Program-made: the position numbers and the translations under genes
Notes under the pieces: model-generated
The model's input: only the letters and a program-made list of their open reading frames with translations
Told to the model about the DNA's origin: nothing
Database searches by the model: none
Part shown: positions 1-11,077 of the stretch, piece after piece
How positions within the stretch are numbered: the stretch's first letter is position 1
Layout of the letters: every line of letters begins with the position of its first letter
Origin: Purpureocillium takamizusanense
Taxonomy: Eukaryota > Ascomycota > Sordariomycetes > Hypocreales > Ophiocordycipitaceae
Length of the DNA stretch: 64,000 nt
NCBI RefSeq assembly: GCF_022605165.1
Contig: NC_063073.1
Span: forward strand, 2,480,001-2,544,000
Reading direction: 5' to 3'

Positions 1-1074
1 GCAAGGGGAGCGGGGAAGGGCCGAGCTCTGATGCTGGCACAGCTGATGGTGCCGGTGGCCGGCCGAGGCGCGGGGTTGAACATCTCTGCAGTGAGCGAAC
101 GAGCACATGATGAACAACGTGAACGGGCGGTGGACACGACTGGACTGGACTGGACATGCGCGCGCGCGCGGGGGAGGGGGAGTTGCGTTTGACTGAATGA
201 TTGAGTGATTGATTGGTGTTTGTGTAAGCCGGCCAGCGCACCACCACCACCACCATTGACCGTCAGGACGCACCAAGCTCGATTCGACGCACTTCTTCTT
301 CTTCCTCCCTCCTGCAAGAAGGCAAAGTTACTTCCTCCTCCTCCTTTTTTTTTCTTTTTCTTTTCTTTTCCTTTCTTGAAATTAAAAGACTGTCCACATC
401 GTCATGAGCAGCAGACGGCTGTGCCGCCACCAACAAACACCAACACCACGACGAACACCACGACGAACAAACACCCGCGCGGGGACGTGCGGGACCTCGG
501 CAGAGCCGCCGCTCGCACGCGTGAGAGCGGGAGGGCTCTGAGAAAGCAACGAGAGTGGCACGCGACTGCAGGCAACTGACCTGGCCGCAACCGCTGCTGC
601 CCCTTTTTTGCGGGTAAACCCTTTCAGGTGGTAGAAACGACGACGGCGGTCGGATTTACACAACGGGCATCTATCTGCCGGGGAATATATATATAGCAAA
701 CGCGCTGCGGCCACACCGTACCGCTTTTTGGCAGCCTTTGTGCGTGCGGCCCGGGGAGAAAGGGGGTCAGTCAGTGTCGTTCGCGGCGAGGGAGGCAAGC
801 TTGGGACGCTGTGGCCTGGTGCCCATATATTAAGGAGAGGGAGGGACGCCCTGTCATCGTTGCGACGGGGAGTCGCTGCGAAAAACAGGGACATCTTGGA
901 TCGTGGGGTTTGCGCGGGAGGGAGGGCGCAGAGGCGCAGAGATATATCGACTTGACGGCGCAGCGACGACGACGACTCGTGTTGCACATGCAGGCACTCA
1001 CACCGCGATATAACGTCTGTCTACCTCACGGGTCCCCGGGCTTCACTTCCGACGAGCACACTCCCGCAGTCACC
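1..1074. other. Intergenic / upstream of first gene
   Basis: No convincing gene. The stretch has a CT-rich tract with T runs (about 300-380), low-complexity CA repeats (about 420-470) and a TATA-like AT run at about 684-698, roughly 380 nt before the ATG at 1075. Open frames here lack domain-like composition and overlap each other on both strands. Confidence 0.6.
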
Positions 1075-1632
1075 ATGGCCCGACGAAGGAGCAGTAGTCG
1101 CAGGGCGAACTTCACCCTCAGCAACATCTCCATCATCAGCACCCCCCTCCTCACCCTCCTCCTCATCCTCCTCTCCATGCTGCCTCTTCTCCTCCCCGTC
1201 GCGCACGCGCACGACCACCACCCCCTGCAAGCCTCCCCCGGCGACGACGGCGGCAGCCTCTCCCCGAACCTACCACGAGCCTCCTCCTCCTCCTCCTCCT
1301 CCTCCTCCCCAACAACCACCACCACGACGCAGAGCAGCGGCCCGGTCTTCTCGCCGCTGCACCAGCGCGACGATGCGCCGCCGCCGCCGTACCAGCCCAT
1401 CGTCACCCCGCCGCCCGACCAGGCCGAGCGCCTCGCCAGCATGGGCTACCGCCAGGAGACGTTCTACACGTGCAACACGGTCGGCGGGAGGGAGCACTGC
1501 GGCTGGCACAACCCCGTGGTCGTGGCGGCGGCGGAGGCCGCGCCGGGGAGGAGGCCGCGCGCCGCGGGCAGCGGGGCGGTGGTGGCGGCCGTGGGGTGCC
1601 TGGCGGGCGTGTTTGCGCTGGGGATGATGTAG
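1075..1632 (+). CDS. Putative GPI-anchored surface protein, unknown function
   Basis: A 185-residue protein. The start at 1075 is chosen because CACCATGG is a good fungal start context and places a signal peptide directly after it; the frame is open further upstream. Residues 1-12 are Arg/Ser-rich, a strongly hydrophobic Leu-rich segment covers about 23-43, and the run ends in AHAH, a likely signal-peptidase site. A Ser tract then a Thr tract (about 69-85) suit O-glycosylation. A segment with two Cys (YTCN and EHCG) follows, then a C-terminal small-residue/hydrophobic tail typical of a GPI signal. No enzyme motif is seen. Wall or membrane location is inferred from signal plus tail. I do not recognise a named family. 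Single exon. Confidence 0.6.
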   Translation: MARRRSSSRRANFTLSNISIISTPLLTLLLILLSMLPLLLPVAHAHDHHPLQASPGDDGGSLSPNLPRASSSSSSSSSPTTTTTTQSSGPVFSPLHQRDDAPPPPYQPIVTPPPDQAERLASMGYRQETFYTCNTVGGREHCGWHNPVVVAAAEAAPGRRPRAAGSGAVVAAVGCLAGVFALGMM

Positions 1633-2245
1633 GGAAGAGGGAGGGAGGGATAGACGAGGTAGAGAGAGAGGGAGGGAAAGAGGGAAAGAGACGCGCGGTT
1701 TGGGTGGGCGGCTTATGATGAAACGAAATCTTGGGATACCCGTGCCTGTTTGATGGTTTGATTTTTGGTCTTGGTAAGGTGTTGGCGAACCTGCGTTTTT
1801 GGATATCAGTGGCAGACATGCATCTGGAGGCGAGGCACACGGAGTCGGGTTGCAGGATACCCGGGTGGGCACCTAGGCAGGCGTTGATACCCCCAAAGCT
1901 GCTGGTCGGCGTTGTTCCTCAAGTCGTGTACAACATCATGTCATCACCGACTGTGCATGCGTACCCGGTCACTCGTTGTCGAGCCCGCTCAGCAACGTGG
2001 AATGGCCAAAACCGAAACACCTTGATTCATGCTAGTGACAAGGTAGACCATGGAAGCCGAGCCCTCACCACCCCCAATCCCCCAGTCGTGTCCAGAGGTA
2101 CCGATTCGCCGACACGTTTCCATCCCATGCCGAGGCGAAAAATGATGCCAGCAGCACGCCCGCGGCGCGCGCCGGACGATGCCAAAGCCCCCATACCGAC
2201 CCCGGGTTTTTACAACGACGCCGCCGACAGCAAAAGACCGCGCGC
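1633..2245. other. Convergent intergenic region
   Basis: Lies between the stop of the surface-protein gene and the stop of RPS24 on the other strand, so it should hold both 3' UTRs. No coding signal or RNA gene seen. Confidence 0.6.
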
Positions 2246-3093
2246 TTATTTCTCCTTCTTCGCCTTGGCACCCTTGACCTTGGCCGTGCCCCGCAGCGTC
2301 TTTTGTCGGTTCTTGCGCTGCTTGCCTGCGCGGGGAGTTAGCACTTGCGTCGATCATGGCAGCGGCGGACACGGTGCCTGATGGCTCGGCATCGGTGCAC
2401 GGGGTCGCCATGCGCGAAGGAGACGGGGGCCACGTACGCTGCTGTCTGCTGGCGCGCTCGGCCTTGGTGGCCATGCCAACGCGGACCAGGCGGTAGTTGG
2501 GCTCGAACTTCTTCATGGCCTCGGGGGAGTCGTAGATGAGGGCGAAACCGGTGGTCTTGCCGCCACCGAACTGGGTTCGCAGGCCGAAGACCTGGACCTG
2601 GTCCTTCTGGGCCTTGTACAGGCCGCCGAGCTTCTCGCGGAGCTCCTCCTTGGAGATGTTGGCACGGCTGGGGTGGAGGATGTCACTGAGGCAGAGTCAG
2701 CTGCTTGTTCTTGCAATCCTTGGTCGTATTGTACGCATCGCCGTTGCCCGCATTGCATGTCGTCTCGCCTGTGGGCGCCTGGCGTGTTTCTCGACCTTGC
2801 CACTGACAATCGCGCCTGCCTGCGACACAGAACTCCCGGCGAACACACAAATATGTCGATACTCGTTCGGGCTTCCGTGAGATGTGCATTTGCAGGCAGG
2901 CTGATTGTCTTGGGTGGTCGAGTGTCGGTTCGAGGTTTCGAGAAACGCGATGGCGGGCGAGACGACGTGCAATGGTGACGACGGCGACGCACACGGGCGG
3001 GCAAACTCACACGACCATCTGCTTGCGGCCCAGCAGAGGGTTGCGGATGAACTTGCGAGTTCGCAGGGTAACGGGGCTGTCGTTGTCCGCCAT
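2246..3093 (-). CDS. rps24: 40S ribosomal protein S24 (eS24)
   Basis: Small-subunit ribosomal protein eS24, 136 residues, the usual family length. Three exons on the minus strand: 3011-3093, 2438-2685 and 2246-2325. The introns are 2686-3010 (325 nt, GTGAGT...CTCAG) and 2326-2437 (112 nt, GTACGT...CGCAG). The joined protein begins [15 protein letters not shown], continues through [11 protein letters not shown], then [21 protein letters not shown] and YRLVRVG, and ends in the basic KAKKEK tail, all characteristic of eS24. It acts in the cytoplasmic 40S subunit and pre-rRNA processing. The first intron is long for this genome; I looked for C/D-box snoRNA boxes in it and saw no clear pair. It is divergent from the EFM3-like gene over a 398-bp shared promoter. 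Confidence 0.95.
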
Positions 3094-3491
3094 GGTTGCG
3101 GTAGTTGTCGATGGAATCTCTGGGTGGTTGACGGGAGAGAGAGACCGTTTGGCGGATGGGCTTCACGAAAGTCGTGGATTCAAGGGCTTGCCGGCGGCGG
3201 TGGTGCTAGGGGCGAAAATTCCGACCCAGCCTATCGCTTACTCGGGTCCAACCCTAAGAATGTGTGCGCAGAAAAAAATCCAGAGTGGGTCGGCCATTCA
3301 CAGTGCCTGATCTCTCGCCCCGAGTCACGTGAGAATCTCGTGAGAGTCTCGAGCCAAGAGTGGGGCCTTGCCGGGAATCGAGTTCCCCTTTGGGCCAGGC
3401 ACCACGTCTCTTTGAAGATTAGGACGGGCCTGACTGCCCCTCTTCAACCCTGGCCACCACGGTTCAACACCACGCCCTGGCACCTGTCAAC
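3094..3491. promoter_or_regulatory. Shared divergent promoter RPS24 / EFM3-like
   Basis: 398 bp between two divergent start codons, so both promoters must fit here. It contains AACCCTAA at 3250-3257, the reverse complement of TTAGGGTT. Telobox-like motifs of this kind are known in ribosomal-protein promoters of many fungi and plants. That it drives RPS24 is inference; effect on the methyltransferase gene is unknown. Confidence 0.5.
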
Positions 3492-4588
3492 ATGGCCCAT
3501 CCATGGAAGCACCATGTCGACAGGTTCTGCCGCCAGTATCTCCAGCTGGAGCCGAGTCTCGACTTCCCGCCGGCCGAATTTCTCAAGCTTGACGCCGTGC
3601 AGGAGCTCATATACGAGAGGCTGTTCGCCGACCATGTCCTCTTGTATGCCCCGCCCGACAGATATCGACTCAAGACTCTCAAGCAGCTGATTGCGCGCAT
3701 CGAGGCTTCCATAGACGACTGGGATGAGCACGTAAGTCGTAGCCTGGCGGCTGAGCACGCCGTTCAGTTGCAAGTCGCAATGGTCGTATTGACCAACCGT
3801 AGGCCGTGTCTGATAACCTCATGTCCCTGCTCCCCGTGCTCCTGTCCGCGCCGCTGCCCTCAGAGACGGCATCGGTCCAGCAAAAGCATTACGTGACGTA
3901 TAGCCTATCAGCCTTGGACCATGGTTCGGGCGAATCGGACCAAGCGCGCAGCATCACGTTGCTCGAGAACCGCTCACTGATCTCTGCTGGGGGCACGACG
4001 GGCCTGCGAACGTGGGAGGCTGCGCTTCACCTCGGCCAGTACCTCTGTCAGCACCCGTCCGTGGTCACCGGGAAGCGCATCCTGGAGCTTGGCGCTGGTA
4101 CCGGCTACCTTTCCGTCATGTGTGCCAAATATCTATCTTGTCGACACATCATCGCCTCGGACGGCTCCGACGACGTCATCAACAACCTCCCGGACAATCT
4201 ATTCCTCAATGACCTACAGGACTCACCGCTTGTCCACCCCATGGATGTTAAATGGGGGCATGCCCTGGTTGGGACGGAAGACCAGCGCTGGAACGAGGGC
4301 CAATCCATCGACGTTGTGCTCGGGGCAGACATAACTTACGACCGTAGCAACCACCCCGCACTAGTGGGCACCATACTCGATCTCTTTGAACTGCACCCAG
4401 ATGTCGAGGTGTACATAGGGGCAACGCAGCGCAACGAGATGACGTCTCGGATCTTCCTCGACACCTGCCAGCGCTCGGGCTTAGCAGTGGACGACTTGGA
4501 GTACCCGGTGTTGTCGAGGGAGCACCAGGAGGGCCCCTTCTACAATGACAGGGATCCCATCCACATCTATAGGGTATCGCGAGCATGA
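3492..4588 (+). CDS. efm3: Protein-lysine methyltransferase, EFM3/FAM86-like
   Basis: A 341-residue seven-beta-strand methyltransferase of family 16. Two exons, 3492-3731 and 3803-4588, with a 71-nt intron (GTAAGT...CGTAG) in phase 0. The N-terminal about 80 residues resemble the FAM86/EFM3 N-terminal region. The catalytic half has TTGLRTWEAALHLGQYL followed by the SAM-binding motif I, ILELGAGTGYLS, and a later VVLGADITYD motif in the position of the family's substrate-side motif. Known EFM3/FAM86 proteins methylate a lysine of elongation factor 2 in the cytoplasm. The length matches the yeast protein. Divergent from RPS24, so two translation genes share a promoter. Another family-16 protein methyltransferase is the main alternative. 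Confidence 0.78.
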
Positions 4589-7500
4589 AGAGCAACACTG
4601 TTGGAGAGACCGGAGCATCGTGCCCTCTCGGCAATTGTGAGGTGAGAGACTCTGACTGTCCAGCATCCAATCGCCCTGCATGGCTTGGGCGCCACCAACA
4701 GTGCTTTGTCGGGGTCTCGTGGCTGGCCGCGTCAAACTGCGTCAAACTGCGTCACCTTGACACAACTCGCGACAGACGCTGCGGGGTCCGTTATGGCAAA
4801 GTGACGGCAGTGGCACAACGACTCGTCGTCCTTTGTGAGCAGCGATATTGGCGATCCGGCCGGGCGCCTCTATCGGACGTGATGTCCCGAACGTGGTGTG
4901 ACCCTTGAGGCTCATGTTGCTGCCTCAACAGACGTCAGTTCGGCCGCCGGCGCCGGACGTTGGGTGATGGCGGCAAGCCGGGCCTCGAGGTGGCCTCGAT
5001 CGAAGCCGATCATTGGTAGCCGGAGCATTGACGGGTGCGTGGGCCAGGCACGCCTCTGAAGTCAGCGAGCTCGACCCAGCGCAGCGGGATGTGGCTTCGT
5101 TGTGGGGAGGGGGGAACGGATCCCCGGCTCTGGATGTCAACAAGCTCCACGATTCCAGCGGCGCGCGAGTGCAGCTGCACGAACACACAGCTGCAAGCCA
5201 AGGGAGGGATCTCTGTTCCCCAGGTGCCCGGTCCTCTGGCTGAGACGTCGTGGCGTGACGCTGGGGAAAGCAAGACGTGAGACAGCAGCGGGTCACTGGC
5301 GCGGAGGGTCCCAGACGGAACCATTACTTTTGCTGGGCACGAATGATGACATGCCGCTGAGTCGCTGACGGGCAGCCAAGGCAATTGTTCACCATAGTGG
5401 GCCTTTATTACTCTCCTTGTTCCAAGTTTAGAGACTGCTCCAGCTTTTCCCCTAGCAGATTTCCGTCGAAATTAATGTGACGGGTCTGGCGACACGCGTC
5501 CTTGTTCGGCGAAATGTTTAGGGCAGGCTACTGAAACTGGAAGCTCGGACGGCGATGCTCATTGCGCGGAAGGAGTTTGCAAGGGGGCTATTGCGTGCCA
5601 GGGATGGACGTGTCGGTGCCATCAAGGGGAATGGACGTGCCCCATCATCGGTGGAGAAGGGCCCTCGACAAGTGCCCATCTACGCACTGCCCGTAAGTAC
5701 CTTGCAGGAGGGAGGAACTACTGTATCAGTGAGCGGCACAAGCAAGACTGGGCCCCCCCGGAGGCGATTCCGACGGTGTCGTCACAGGTCGCTGGGTGTC
5801 CGTTGCGGCATCGTGGCCGCAGAGCAGGGGCTTTGGTCTCTCCTCAACGCAACTTACAAAGTACGTCTCTACGTATGTACGTTGCTGACATGCAGACGAT
5901 GAAATACATACATATGCCGGCATCGACCGTCACTCTCTGCGCCCCAAGACGCAGGATCAATGGCAACTCGACCTCATTACATTTCTCATTTCATTTCGCG
6001 CCGACGCCAGGCCACCCCCCCCAGCGGCGCTCTCCATCACCCACCACAACCCGCGACACAATCCCTGGCCCGCGCCGCCGCAACGCTCGCTGGGCGCATC
6101 AATAATCACGTTTTCCCTGATCATCATCTCGCCTGACCGGGCTCTCACCCCAAAGGTGCCGGGTTTGCAGCGGCACAGCGCACATCCCCCTGAGCAAAAG
6201 GCGTGCCAGCGTGCCAATCTCCCCACTTGGGTTGCAACGTAGGGGTGCTTTCCGGGTTGTAAGCGCCTTGATATTTCTGGAAGGCCAGGGCCGGCAGCCA
6301 CACCGCAAGGTAGCACGAAAGCGCGAATCGCCATCGCCGGCAAGTATCACTCGCTCGGCCTGCCGCCAGCGAGGTATCGTGGCCGTTTCCGTCTTGTCCT
6401 TGGACTACGGAGTACTACTACTTCATGTTATCAGCACCCCGGCCTTCCTGCTGCTCCGGGTGCTGCTGCTTCTCCTCCTCCTGTCCCCTCCTCCTGCTCC
6501 TCTCCTTCTCTCTTGCGCCGTCCTCCCTCACCAGCTGCAAGCTTGCGACGGAGAGACGCGCGACGACGAGCGAGTGACCATTCTGTCCTGCAAGGCTTGC
6601 TGCGCGCCGCTTGCATCTGCAGCCGGTCAAGGTACTCCGCACGATAAACAACCCGAGTGCCCGTCGACGGCGCCCGGCACTGGAACTGCACCGACCAGTC
6701 TCGTCCCTGGCGGGCTGTGCATAGTAGCACTACGTGCTGCCGCCACAGCGCACCGACTGTACATTACTTCGAACCTACCTCCATACGAGACCATACGAAG
6801 ACGGGGGCAGCCGCCTCTGCGCTGGCGCTGCATCGACCCTGCCGCGAACCGTGGGTGTGCGGCCAGCTCCGGCGCGACCCAAGCATCCGATCCACCGCTC
6901 ATCCGCCGCGGGGGCCCCTGGAAGCCACACGCGACTAATAAGGTAGAGGCGCGGTATCTGCCATTCCAACTGGTTTGAGAGAAGAGAGCAAACTAGGAAG
7001 GCAGCTAGTGCTACTAAGTTAGCTTGACGGCGGTGTAGCGGCGGACCGGTATTGCACCAGCACCAGAACCAGCAACAAACAACCAGATCAGCACCAGAGT
7101 CCAAGGACACGCACATCTTACGACACCATCATCGTCCACGGCCACCCAAGGCCGCCGCGCCTGCAGGCTGTCACCGTTGCTTCTCGACCAACGACACCTG
7201 AGATCCAGCGCCATCGCTTCCCAACCATCCCCTGACTGGCTGTCGCTGCCCAGTTCCAGGCTCTCGCACCCGCCGTCGGCCAACCCGTACCCCCCAAAAC
7301 CTGCATCTCACCACCACCTCGCCTCCCTCCTCGTCTCCCCCTCCTCTGCAGTCTAGCCCCCTTCTGCTTCCCCATCTCAACCCGTCCCCTCCGTCGGTTC
7401 GCCACCCAACAGCCCACGCCAACAGCCCACGCCAACAGCCCACGACGGCGCCCCGCCATTGGATCGTCACGACATTGTGAGCACGCAAAACCTTATTCGG

Positions 7501-8115
7501 CTGGCCACACGCGGTGAGGTGAGGGAAGAGACAAGACGATAGCGACCACTGGCGGCTTGGCTCAACCGATCACTTATTATCAGTGCTTGCCGTCCCGAAC
7601 TCTTTCTCTTCTCTGCACAAGTTGTTTGCTTTCATCCCAACGTCAATTCACATCGATTCAGCAACAGCCAGCTCCAGATTCTTATCTGCCTTGTTGCAAC
7701 GGGGGGCAACAACATCTCAGCTCGACGCTTGACTCGCGCTTGCGATCGATCCCCCTAAAGCTACGGTTACCCACTTGGACAACCACTCCCAATAACAGCT
7801 CCCTGCACACGAGCTTGAAGCCTTTGCAGTCGCGCAGCCCTCGCAGCCCTTTCCAAACTTTTTGCGTCTCTCATTGACGCTGCCTGCCAACATTGGTTGA
7901 GAGAATTCGTCTCCAACCGACCTGCCACGACTGCAGACTCGGCTTGCTGGTCTGCCAGGTGCCTGAGTGCCGCATCTATCATAGCTTCCGCGACGAATCC
8001 AACCACCACCCTCCCTCCAATGGTGTCGTTGTTACTGCCTAGGCTTCAATCCGAATCGCACTCATACTCGCCGCATCTTTCCACAATACACTATTACCAC
8101 CAGGAAGCTGGTATT
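4589..8115. other. Long intergenic region / 5' leader
   Basis: 3.5 kb with no gene I can support. Several open frames occur (for example 6211-6978 plus) but are low-complexity or Arg/Pro-rich with no domain. The right part (about 7000-8115) is CT-rich and looks like promoter and 5' leader of the gene at 8116. A 13-nt unit is repeated three times at 7408-7446. Confidence 0.5.
7408..7446. repeat. Triple 13-nt direct repeat
   Basis: AACAGCCCACGCC occurs three times in a row, the last copy with one change. It lies about 700 bp upstream of the start at 8116, in non-coding sequence. Confidence 0.8.
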
Positions 8116-8586
8116 ATGACGACCGCAACAATGGCTGCGCCAAGCAGACCATCGCACCACAATTACAGCTTCGCTCTCGAGCAGTACATGCTCCTACAGG
8201 AACAGCACGAGGAGCTCAGCCACCATCTGCAACAAATTCGTCCGCGCCAATACTCGACGGGCAGCATATCAACACGGTCCTCTAGCGTCTCGTCAGGCTC
8301 GCCACGACGGCGACACGCCCGAGGCGGGCGAACGCGGTGCAGCGTCGTTGCTGAAGCTGGCCTCGACACCATCCTCGACGAGGAGACGCTCTATGAAATC
8401 TCAGCCGAGGAACAGCGCCTTTTCGACGTCAATGAAAGCATCAAGCGCGCACTAACAGAGCTGCTCAACTGCGACGCCGTGCGCTGCGACAAGTCAATGC
8501 GTACGTGGGCGCAAGCCCGACTCATGGAGACGGAGAAGGAGTTGCGGTCGGGGCGCCGGAGGAAGAGCTCTCCTTGCATGGAGTAA
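8116..8586 (+). CDS. Conserved small fungal protein, unknown function
   Basis: A 156-residue single-exon protein. The start at 8116 (MTTATM) is chosen because sequence before it looks like leader; an in-frame ATG lies at 8022 and another at 8131. The N-terminal half has a glutamine-rich segment (LEQYMLLQEQHEEL) and a Ser-rich stretch. The C-terminal half (about 88-150) is charged and helical in appearance, with FDVNESIKRALTELLNC, WAQARLMETEKELRSG and a basic RRRKSS end. I recall this C-terminal block as shared by filamentous ascomycetes but know no assigned function. There is no signal peptide or membrane segment. The basic tail and acidic/helical core could suit a nuclear or cytoskeletal adaptor, which is only a guess. 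Confidence 0.7.
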   Translation: MTTATMAAPSRPSHHNYSFALEQYMLLQEQHEELSHHLQQIRPRQYSTGSISTRSSSVSSGSPRRRHARGGRTRCSVVAEAGLDTILDEETLYEISAEEQRLFDVNESIKRALTELLNCDAVRCDKSMRTWAQARLMETEKELRSGRRRKSSPCME

Positions 8587-9579
8587 ACGCTATTGCGTCT
8601 TCCTCCAGCGAGCTCACCCTCCTGTTCTATTCATAATACCCCTTGTTGCATGGGCGATTGGCGTTTCGGGCGGAGCGGACCACAGGACATGGCCGTCATC
8701 TTTGAGCTTGGGAATGGGACATTGGTCAAAAAGAGATATGGGCATTTTCGTTTCACGCTGGACACAAAAAGTTGGTCACAGCCTCACTTGCGTTTGCGAC
8801 ATTCTCGTGCTCGCTTCGAGCAGGAGCGACACTACTGTTTTCTCCACTGGATGGATTCACTTCCTTCGCGGCGTATGTACCGCTTGTAGTCATGTACTCC
8901 AAGGAGTACATTGTATATCGATGTTAGACTGCCAATTGGAACATCAGTCTGCCATATGCTGCCGCAATATGCACTCATGACCTGCAGCCTGACGTGATAC
9001 GGAACCCGCGGCATGTTCGAGTTGGGCGGAGGAGGCATGTTATCCGCGATGAAGCGGGCTCCGGCCAGTACAGCATACTTCGTACGGGTGTGCCGGAGCC
9101 ATTGGGTTACACCCAGGCGAGGTCTTGCTAGTACGGGTTTGCGGGAATGCGGACAAGCCAGCCAGCTCCGGAGAGAGCCTTGTTGGTATAATGGCTGGAA
9201 TTCCATCGCAAACTCTTGAGCTTCTCGGCTGACATTTGGCTCAGGCGCCAAGCCAAGCCTTTGCCAAGAAAAGGCTTGGCGTGGGGAGGCTCCAGAGGGG
9301 ACAATCACGTGACTAACCATGCGAACCCGTTCTTCCTGCCGGCTGATCTACGGCAGCCGGAGGTTCCTTTCCTTCTGGACGCTGACGCCTGGGCCGGTGG
9401 CGTCACTGCACTGACGGAAGGTACGACTGAGGTGTCTACGCTAACTTATACACTGTGCGGCAGGCGCGTGTTGAAGCGTCGCGCTCCACGAAACTTTTTG
9501 CGTTTCCTGCCTCCGCTGCATCGCGCAGCCTCAACGACACATCGAGGTTGCCTGCGACACGGGCCGCACACAAGGCACA
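8587..9579. other. Intergenic region
   Basis: 993 bp between two plus-strand genes. No coding signal. It contains one copy of the recurrent TACTTCGTA 9-mer at 9076-9084. A TATAATGG-like stretch near 9187 resembles a tRNA A-box only superficially, and no matching B-box follows. Confidence 0.6.
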
Positions 9580-11077
9580 ATGTCGGTCCTGCTCGAGACG
9601 AGTGTGGGCGACATTGTCATCGACCTCTTAGTCGAACATGCGCCGAAGCTTTGCGAGAAGTTGGTCTCCTATCCACGGGCGTTGATGGAAGACATTCAGC
9701 TAACCACCAGAAAGCTTCCTAAAGCTATGCAAGGTCAAATACTACAACTTCTCCCCCGTCCATTCCGTACAAAAGGACTTTTCTTTTCAGACCGGCGATC
9801 CTCTCGGCCCGCTCTCCCAAGAGTCTGACGGTGGTTCATCAATATGGGGCGTCGCATCAGGCAACCCTGCCCTACGAACGTTCACAGCCTTTTTCTACCC
9901 CAAGTTGAAGCATGTTGAGCGCGGCACGGTTAGCATGGCTACGGTGCCGCTCGCCTCCGACCCCGACACTCGAGTGGCTGGATCGCAGTTCATCATTACC
10001 CTCGGCGAGGATACAGACTTTCTGGATGGAAAGGCGGCAATATTTGGCAAGGTCGTGGAAGGGTTTGACGCCCTGGAGAAGATAAACGAGGCGATTGTGG
10101 ACGACAAGGGCTACCCGCTCATCGACATTCGCGTCAAGCACACGGTGATATTGGACGACCCGTACCCAGACCCCGAGAACCTAAGAGAGCCGAGTTCAAG
10201 CCCCGCGCCGACCGAAGAACAGCTCAAGACGGTACGGATCGCAGATGAAGCGGCACTGCACGAGAATGATGGGGTGGACGAGGAAGAGCTCGAGCGCCGC
10301 CGGCGAAACCGCGAGGCGCAGGCGCAGGCACTGACGCTGGAGATGATGGGCGATCTTCCTTTTGCAGAGGTCAAGCCGCCGGAGAATGTCCTCTTCGTGT
10401 GCAAGCTGAACCCTGTTACCGCGGATGCCGACCTCGAGCTCATTTTTGGACGTTTCGGCAAGATTCTCAGCTGCGAAGTGATCCGTGACCAGAAGACGGG
10501 CGATAGTTTACAGTACGCATTCATCGAGTACGAAGACAAGGCGTCGTGCGAGGCTGCATATTTCAAGATGCAGGGCGTTCTCATTGACGACAGGCGCATC
10601 CACGTTGATTTTTCGCAGAGCGTCAGCAGGCTCAGCGACGTCTGGAGGAAGGATACAAACACCAAGCGCAGGGCGAATGCATCTCGTGGCGGGTGGGGTG
10701 GAGTGGACGAGCTTGAAAAGCGGCGGCAATACAGGGCAGAAGCGGAGCGGGACGCCGGTGGCAGCTACGGCATGGTGTATGGGGAGGAGGAAATGAAGAA
10801 GCGGCATCAGCGAGATGGCGGCGAAAGAAAACGCGATGGTGGCCCTTCCCCGCGGAATGGAGATCAGCCGAGGACGCGCAGCCGCAGCCGCAGCCCTCGC
10901 CGGAGAGACAGGAGTAGCGATAGACATCACTCTCGGAGGGACGACGGCCGGCGCGCCGACCGAAGGGACTGGGACCCCAGAGACCGGGATCGACGGCCCG
11001 GGGACCGGGACCAGGACCGGGAACGCGACGGGGACCGCCATCGACGCCGCGACGATACGTATAGGTCGAGACGATGA
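9580..11077 (+). CDS. cyp6: Cyclophilin with RRM domain (PPIL4/Cyp6-like peptidyl-prolyl isomerase)
   Basis: A 480-residue peptidyl-prolyl cis-trans isomerase-like 4 protein. Two exons, 9580-9659 and 9715-11077; the intron is 55 nt. The acceptor at AAAG (9711-9714) is required to keep the frame and gives LCEN-FLKLCK, matching the family. The order is a cyclophilin domain (about 1-165) with [29 protein letters not shown] and FGKVVEGFD; an acidic linker; an RRM (about 240-318) with VLFVCKLNP and YAFIEYEDK; then a C-terminal Arg/Ser/Asp-rich RS-like tail from about 400. PPIL4-type proteins act in the nucleus with the spliceosome. The cyclophilin active site is divergent in this family, so isomerase activity is uncertain. 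It is the only RS-type protein in the window. Confidence 0.93.

Noticed and set aside
2686..3010. snoRNA in the long first intron of RPS24
   Set aside because: No convincing C (RUGAUGA) and D (CUGA) box pair on the coding strand.
3379..3402. tRNA T-arm-like hairpin (GGGAA/TTCCC stem)
   Set aside because: Loop is five bases and no GGTTCRANYCC box or cloverleaf could be formed.
6211..6978. 255-codon plus-strand open frame
   Set aside because: Leu/Pro-rich low complexity, no homology recalled, no start context; lies in a non-coding gap.
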